Program-made: the position numbers and the translations under genes
In this document: positions 15,400-17,459 of the stretch, piece after piece
Numbering within the stretch: the stretch's first letter is position 1
Layout: every line of letters begins with the position of its first letter
The notes under the pieces: model-generated
What the model was told of the DNA's origin: nothing
Databases searched by the model: none
The model's input: only the letters and a program-made list of their open reading frames with translations
DNA from: Pseudomonadota bacterium
GTDB taxonomy: Bacteria > Pseudomonadota > Gammaproteobacteria > Burkholderiales > Burkholderiaceae
Reading direction: 5' to 3'
Assembly: GCA_021783435.1 (NCBI GenBank)
Contig: JAJXUC010000043.1
Location: 7,618 to 25,076, forward strand
Length of the DNA: 17,459 bases

Positions 15400-15580
15400 A
15401 GAGGTGTCTGCCCAAGCCGCGCCGACCATTGATCCCTGAACCCAGTTGGAACAGGTGGGCAAGGTCACCACACTTCGGGAGCGTCTGCGCGAGACACTGC
15501 GCGCCCATGCGAAATATTCCAAGCCCGAGGCAAAGCGCATCGGTTCAAGAAATGCCTGATCGGGACGGCCAGGCAGACGT
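15400..15580 (-). ncRNA. ssrS: 6S RNA (SsrS)
   Basis: 6S RNA mimics an open promoter and binds the housekeeping RNA polymerase holoenzyme, mainly in stationary phase. The minus strand here folds as a nested rod of about 180 nt. The closing stem GTCTGCC (15578-15572) pairs with GGCAGAC (15412-15406). Next, CTTGAACC (15549-15542) pairs with GGTTCAGG (15442-15435), and TTGGAA (15522-15517) with TTCCAA (15451-15446). The apical hairpin AGTGTCT (15498-15492) pairs with AGACGCT (15486-15480). The unpaired parts leave internal bulges, as in known 6S RNAs. Position just downstream of zapA is the classical ssrS locus. TACAAT at 15591-15586 is a -10 box placing the 5' end at about 15580. The 3' end is approximate. 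Confidence 0.9.
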
Positions 15581-15585
15581 AGCGG

Positions 15586-15591
15586 ATTGTA
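15586..15591 (-). promoter_or_regulatory. -10 box of the 6S RNA promoter
   Basis: TACAAT read on the minus strand is one mismatch from consensus and lies 5-7 nt before the predicted 6S RNA 5' end. No good -35 match is seen 16-18 nt upstream. That space is taken by the G/C-rich hairpin after zapA (15601-15624). Confidence 0.6.
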
Positions 15592-15600
15592 GGCGGCTGT

Positions 15601-15624
15601 CGCCCCCCGCTGTTGCCGGGGGCG
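15601..15624. terminator. G/C-rich hairpin after zapA
   Basis: CGCCCCC (15601-15607) pairs with GGGGGCG (15618-15624), a 7-bp stem with a 10-nt loop, beginning 5 nt after the zapA stop. There is no T-tract, so it is at best a weak or Rho-assisted terminator. It may partly separate zapA transcripts from 6S RNA, or allow read-through into it. Confidence 0.4.
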
Positions 15625-15629
15625 AGTTG

Positions 15630-15962
15630 TCAGAGCAATTGACCGTCGGTTTCCAGCGCGGCGTCGAGCCGGCGGTTGATCTGTGCAATCCTGGTCGCCA
15701 GCACGGGCAGACCGACCGGAAGCGGGGTTGCCGTTTCTGTATTGGCCCCGGGCCTGGAGGCCAGCATCTTGGCATGGGCCAGGTTGAGCGCCGCCAGAAC
15801 GGCGATGCGCTCGCGGGCGCGGATCTTGCCCAGTTCGCGAATGCTGCACATCTCGCGATCGACTTCAGCGACGGCCAGCCGCAGCGCGTCCTCCTCACCC
15901 TGCGGGCAGGCCAGCATATAGCTCTGGCCCATGATGCTCACTTCCAGGGTGGCGCTGCTCAT
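15630..15962 (-). CDS. zapA: Cell division protein ZapA
   Basis: This 110-residue cytosolic protein bundles FtsZ protofilaments at the division ring. The N-terminal half shows the ZapA globular domain: TLEVSIMGQSYMLACPQGEE, followed by RLAVAEVDREMCSI. The central part IRARERIAVLAALNLAHAKML starts the dimerisation helix, and the C-terminal part (ATRIAQINRRLDAALE) is a likely coiled coil. Length fits the family (about 100-110). I chose the ATG at 15962 (MSSATLEV) because the upstream in-frame sequence overlaps the neighbouring zapB-like gene. It follows that gene after 46 nt, and 6S RNA lies downstream, the usual order in Beta- and Gammaproteobacteria. Confidence 0.95.
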   Translation of the reverse strand: MSSATLEVSIMGQSYMLACPQGEEDALRLAVAEVDREMCSIRELGKIRARERIAVLAALNLAHAKMLASRPGANTETATPLPVGLPVLATRIAQINRRLDAALETDGQLL

Positions 15963-16008
15963 GGATGCATCTCGCGGAATGGGGTGAGGAAAGCTGGCGC
16001 GGCGGCGC

Positions 16009-16260
16009 TCAGGCTGAAGGCTTGGTCGCCGGCATGCCAGACGGGGGGTCCAGCCGGGCCAGCAGGTGATCGACGCGTGCACGCGCTTCATGCAGCCGTG
16101 CCCGCAAGGAGTCACGCTCGGCTTCGAGTTGGCGAATGCGATCATCCAGCAAGGCATTGGTGCGTTTGAGCTCGGCGTGACGCAGCACCAGACGATCGGC
16201 CTTGTCGCTCAAGGCATCCAGCAAGGCGGGCAACTCGGTCGGCGTCGTCGGCGGGTTCAT
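16009..16260 (-). CDS. ZapB-like coiled-coil cell division protein (TIGR02449-type)
   Basis: This 83-residue, highly charged protein is almost entirely heptad-like helix (LLDALSDKADRLVLRHAEL, then NALLDDRIRQLEAERDSLRARL). Small coiled-coil proteins of this kind sit directly upstream of zapA in many Beta- and Gammaproteobacteria and are thought to support Z-ring assembly; direct ZapB activity is inferred from position and composition. MNPPTTPTELPALLDAL at 16260 is the likely start, since the open frame upstream to 16308 is not helical. There is no Shine-Dalgarno sequence, but TAGAAT ends 7 nt before the ATG, suggesting a leaderless mRNA. It is divergent from the cobalamin riboswitch transcript. 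Confidence 0.85.
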   Translation of the reverse strand: MNPPTTPTELPALLDALSDKADRLVLRHAELKRTNALLDDRIRQLEAERDSLRARLHEARARVDHLLARLDPPSGMPATKPSA

Positions 16261-16267
16261 GCGAAGG

Positions 16268-16296
16268 ATTCTAGTGCCAGGATCCGCCTCTTCGAA
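16268..16296 (-). promoter_or_regulatory. Putative promoter of the zapB-like/zapA operon
   Basis: On the minus strand TTCGAA (16296-16291) and TAGAAT (16273-16268) are separated by 17 nt. The -10 is one mismatch from consensus and the -35 has 3 of 6 matches. Transcription would start at about 16261-16260, at the start codon itself. Confidence 0.5.
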
Positions 16297-16339
16297 CAGC
16301 ACGAGCAAGGGCCTTCTGTCACGCCTTGCCCTACCATGA

Positions 16340-16555
16340 TGGTGTTGGTGCTTGCGCGGCTACTCATGGTCGCGCGGTTAAACGGGAAACAGGGTGATGT
16401 TGCATTGCGCGCATCCAGCCTGTGCTGCCCCCGCAACGGTACGTGGACGCAGGCGCGAGCCTGCCGTTCCGATGCTACAAGCCACTGGTCGCCCGCAAAG
16501 GCACTGGGAAGGCGCATCGGGAAGGTCCACCAGCCCGGATACCGGCCAACAGGCG
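16340..16555 (+). promoter_or_regulatory. Cobalamin (B12) riboswitch
   Basis: All hallmark blocks of the adenosylcobalamin aptamer appear in order. They are GCGGTTAAACGGGAAACAGGGTG (16374-16396, key bases GGTTAA and GGGAA), then the B12 box CTGCCCCCGCAACGGTA (16425-16441). Next come GCCACTGG (about 16481-16488), CACTGGGAAGGCG and the terminal CAGCCCGGATACCGGCC. The P1 stem TGTTGG (16343-16348) pairs with CCAACA (16546-16551), which sets the ends. It lies in the leader of the TonB-dependent receptor, so bound B12 should switch that gene off. The 160 nt downstream holds two hairpins that could form the expression platform: CTGCC/GGCAG (16568-16585) and CCTGCGC/GCGCGGG (16601-16617). Neither is followed by a T-tract. 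Confidence 0.95.
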
Positions 16556-16791
16556 AAAACCGTAGCGCTGCCCGGGGTGAGGCAGGCTGGGTGCTGGGAT
16601 CCTGCGCGCCGCGCGGGTTCACCGCCGGCGTGGCTTCGTGTCGGGGCGATGCGGTTTTCGATTTCGGCAGGCCGTGCGGGGGAGCGCGGCAGCCGCTACC
16701 CATCGACTCTAGCTCCATGAGAAACCATCGTTCCACGAAGCCGTGCCGCAACACGCGCCGGTCTGCCTCGCCCGTCGCCTCATCCCGTGCC

Positions 16792-17459
16792 ATGCCTCCC
16801 GGCATGATCCCTGTCGTCCTGCGCGCACCCGCGTCGCAACCCCTGCGCATGCCCATGCTCGGCGCATGCGCCCTGTCGCTCTTGGCGGTCCATGCCGCAC
16901 AGGCCCAGACGTCGGCCTCAGTCACGGCGCTGCCACCGGTGGTGGTGTCAGCCAGCGGCTATTCGCAGTCCTTGTCGAACGCGTTGCCCAGTGTGAGTGT
17001 GATCACGCGCGAACAGATTGAGGAGTCGGGTGCACAAAACCTGACGACATTGCTACAGCAGGCGGCGGGTGTGCAGGTCACGTCCAACGGCGGGCCGGGG
17101 CAGAGCGGCAATCTCTATGTGCGGGGTTTTGGCGGTACCGACGTGCTGGTCCTGCTCGACGGTGTGCCGATCAATGCGCAGGACACGACCGGCACCGCCT
17201 ATCTGAACAACTTCACGAGCGACCAGATCCAGCGCATCGAAATCATCCGTGGCAACGTCTCGGCGATCTACGGCTCGGGGGCGATTGGCGGCGTGGTGCT
17301 CATCATCACGCGCAAGGGCGAAAAAGAGCCGCAGGCCTCGGTTTCGATCACGGCCGGCAGCCGCAACACCGCAACCGTCTCGGCCAATGCCAGCGGGGAA
17401 GTGGGGAAGACGCAGTTGCAAGCGGGCATCAGCCGCTTCACCACACAAGGCATTTCGTC
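16792..17459 (+). CDS. btuB: TonB-dependent outer-membrane receptor, probable B12 transporter BtuB (partial, 3' end outside window)
   Basis: The frame stays open to the window edge, giving the signal peptide and most of the plug domain. A signal peptide is clear (LGACALSLLAVHAAQA, cleaved before QTSA). A TonB-box-like LPPVVVSAS follows, then plug motifs: VITREQIEESGAQNLTTLL, LYVRGFGGTDVLVLLDGVPI, DQIQRIEIIRGNVSAIYGSG and AIGGVVLIITRKG. The protein would import a substrate across the outer membrane using TonB energy. The cobalamin riboswitch upstream makes cobalamin or another corrinoid the likely substrate. The start is uncertain: in-frame ATGs lie at 16717, 16792, 16804, 16849 and 16855, none with a good ribosome binding site. 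I chose 16792 because it gives a 38-residue signal peptide; 16717 would give 63, with an Arg-rich lead. Confidence 0.85.
   Translation, partial: MPPGMIPVVLRAPASQPLRMPMLGACALSLLAVHAAQAQTSASVTALPPVVVSASGYSQSLSNALPSVSVITREQIEESGAQNLTTLLQQAAGVQVTSNGGPGQSGNLYVRGFGGTDVLVLLDGVPINAQDTTGTAYLNNFTSDQIQRIEIIRGNVSAIYGSGAIGGVVLIITRKGEKEPQASVSITAGSRNTATVSANASGEVGKTQLQAGISRFTTQGIS

Noticed and set aside
15337..15849. N-terminal extension of the TauE/SafE frame and small frames across 15314-15508
   Set aside because: This stretch is the 6S RNA gene and its flanks. The translated sequence has no membrane segment or motif.
1..17459. Mobile element, prophage or genomic island
   Set aside because: No transposase, integrase, tRNA-linked direct repeat or terminal inverted repeats were seen. 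The NRPS may be an acquired gene, but no borders are visible.

Overview
The window looks like a chromosomal segment of a GC-rich betaproteobacterium, probably order Burkholderiales. The evidence is gene content and neighbourhood: icd, clpS-clpA, ilvD and lgt, then a zapB-like gene, zapA and a 6S RNA in series, next to a TauE/SafE permease. Genus cannot be fixed from the sequence; a Thiomonas-like organism is only a guess. No insertion sequence, tRNA, rRNA, CRISPR array or phage gene was seen.

Layout, left to right. (1) 1-152, minus: the 5' end of a small exported Ala/Lys/His-rich protein. (2) 417-1667, plus: icd, NADP isocitrate dehydrogenase, with an 18-bp palindrome upstream and a long perfect hairpin downstream. 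(3) 1931-4567, plus: clpS-clpA, the adaptor and unfoldase of the ClpAP protease. (4) 4625-10960, minus: one 2111-residue dimodular non-ribosomal peptide synthetase (NRPS), read as C-A-T-C-A-T. A hairpin lies on each side of it, and it has no thioesterase. (5) 11204-12889, minus: ilvD, for branched-chain amino acids. (6) 13141-13962, plus: lgt, for lipoprotein lipidation. (7) 13979-15336, minus: a TauE/SafE permease followed 5 nt later by a PIN-domain protein. (8) 15400-16260, minus: a zapB-like gene, zapA and the 6S RNA gene. (9) 16340-17459, plus: a cobalamin riboswitch and the start of a TonB-dependent receptor, cut by the window edge.

Most genes are housekeeping: TCA cycle, regulated proteolysis, amino-acid synthesis, lipoprotein maturation, division-ring assembly and RNA polymerase control. 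The accessory element is the NRPS. Its adenylation pocket residues, read by hand against GrsA, match the known glutamate code (module 1) and nearly match a known glycine code (module 2). With a possible starter-type first condensation domain, the simplest prediction is an N-capped Glu-Gly dipeptide released by an enzyme encoded elsewhere. This is the best candidate for undescribed biology here. The 6S RNA and the B12 riboswitch are well supported non-coding elements. Several start codons have no Shine-Dalgarno sequence and sit 6-8 nt after a -10-like hexamer, which hints at leaderless transcripts.
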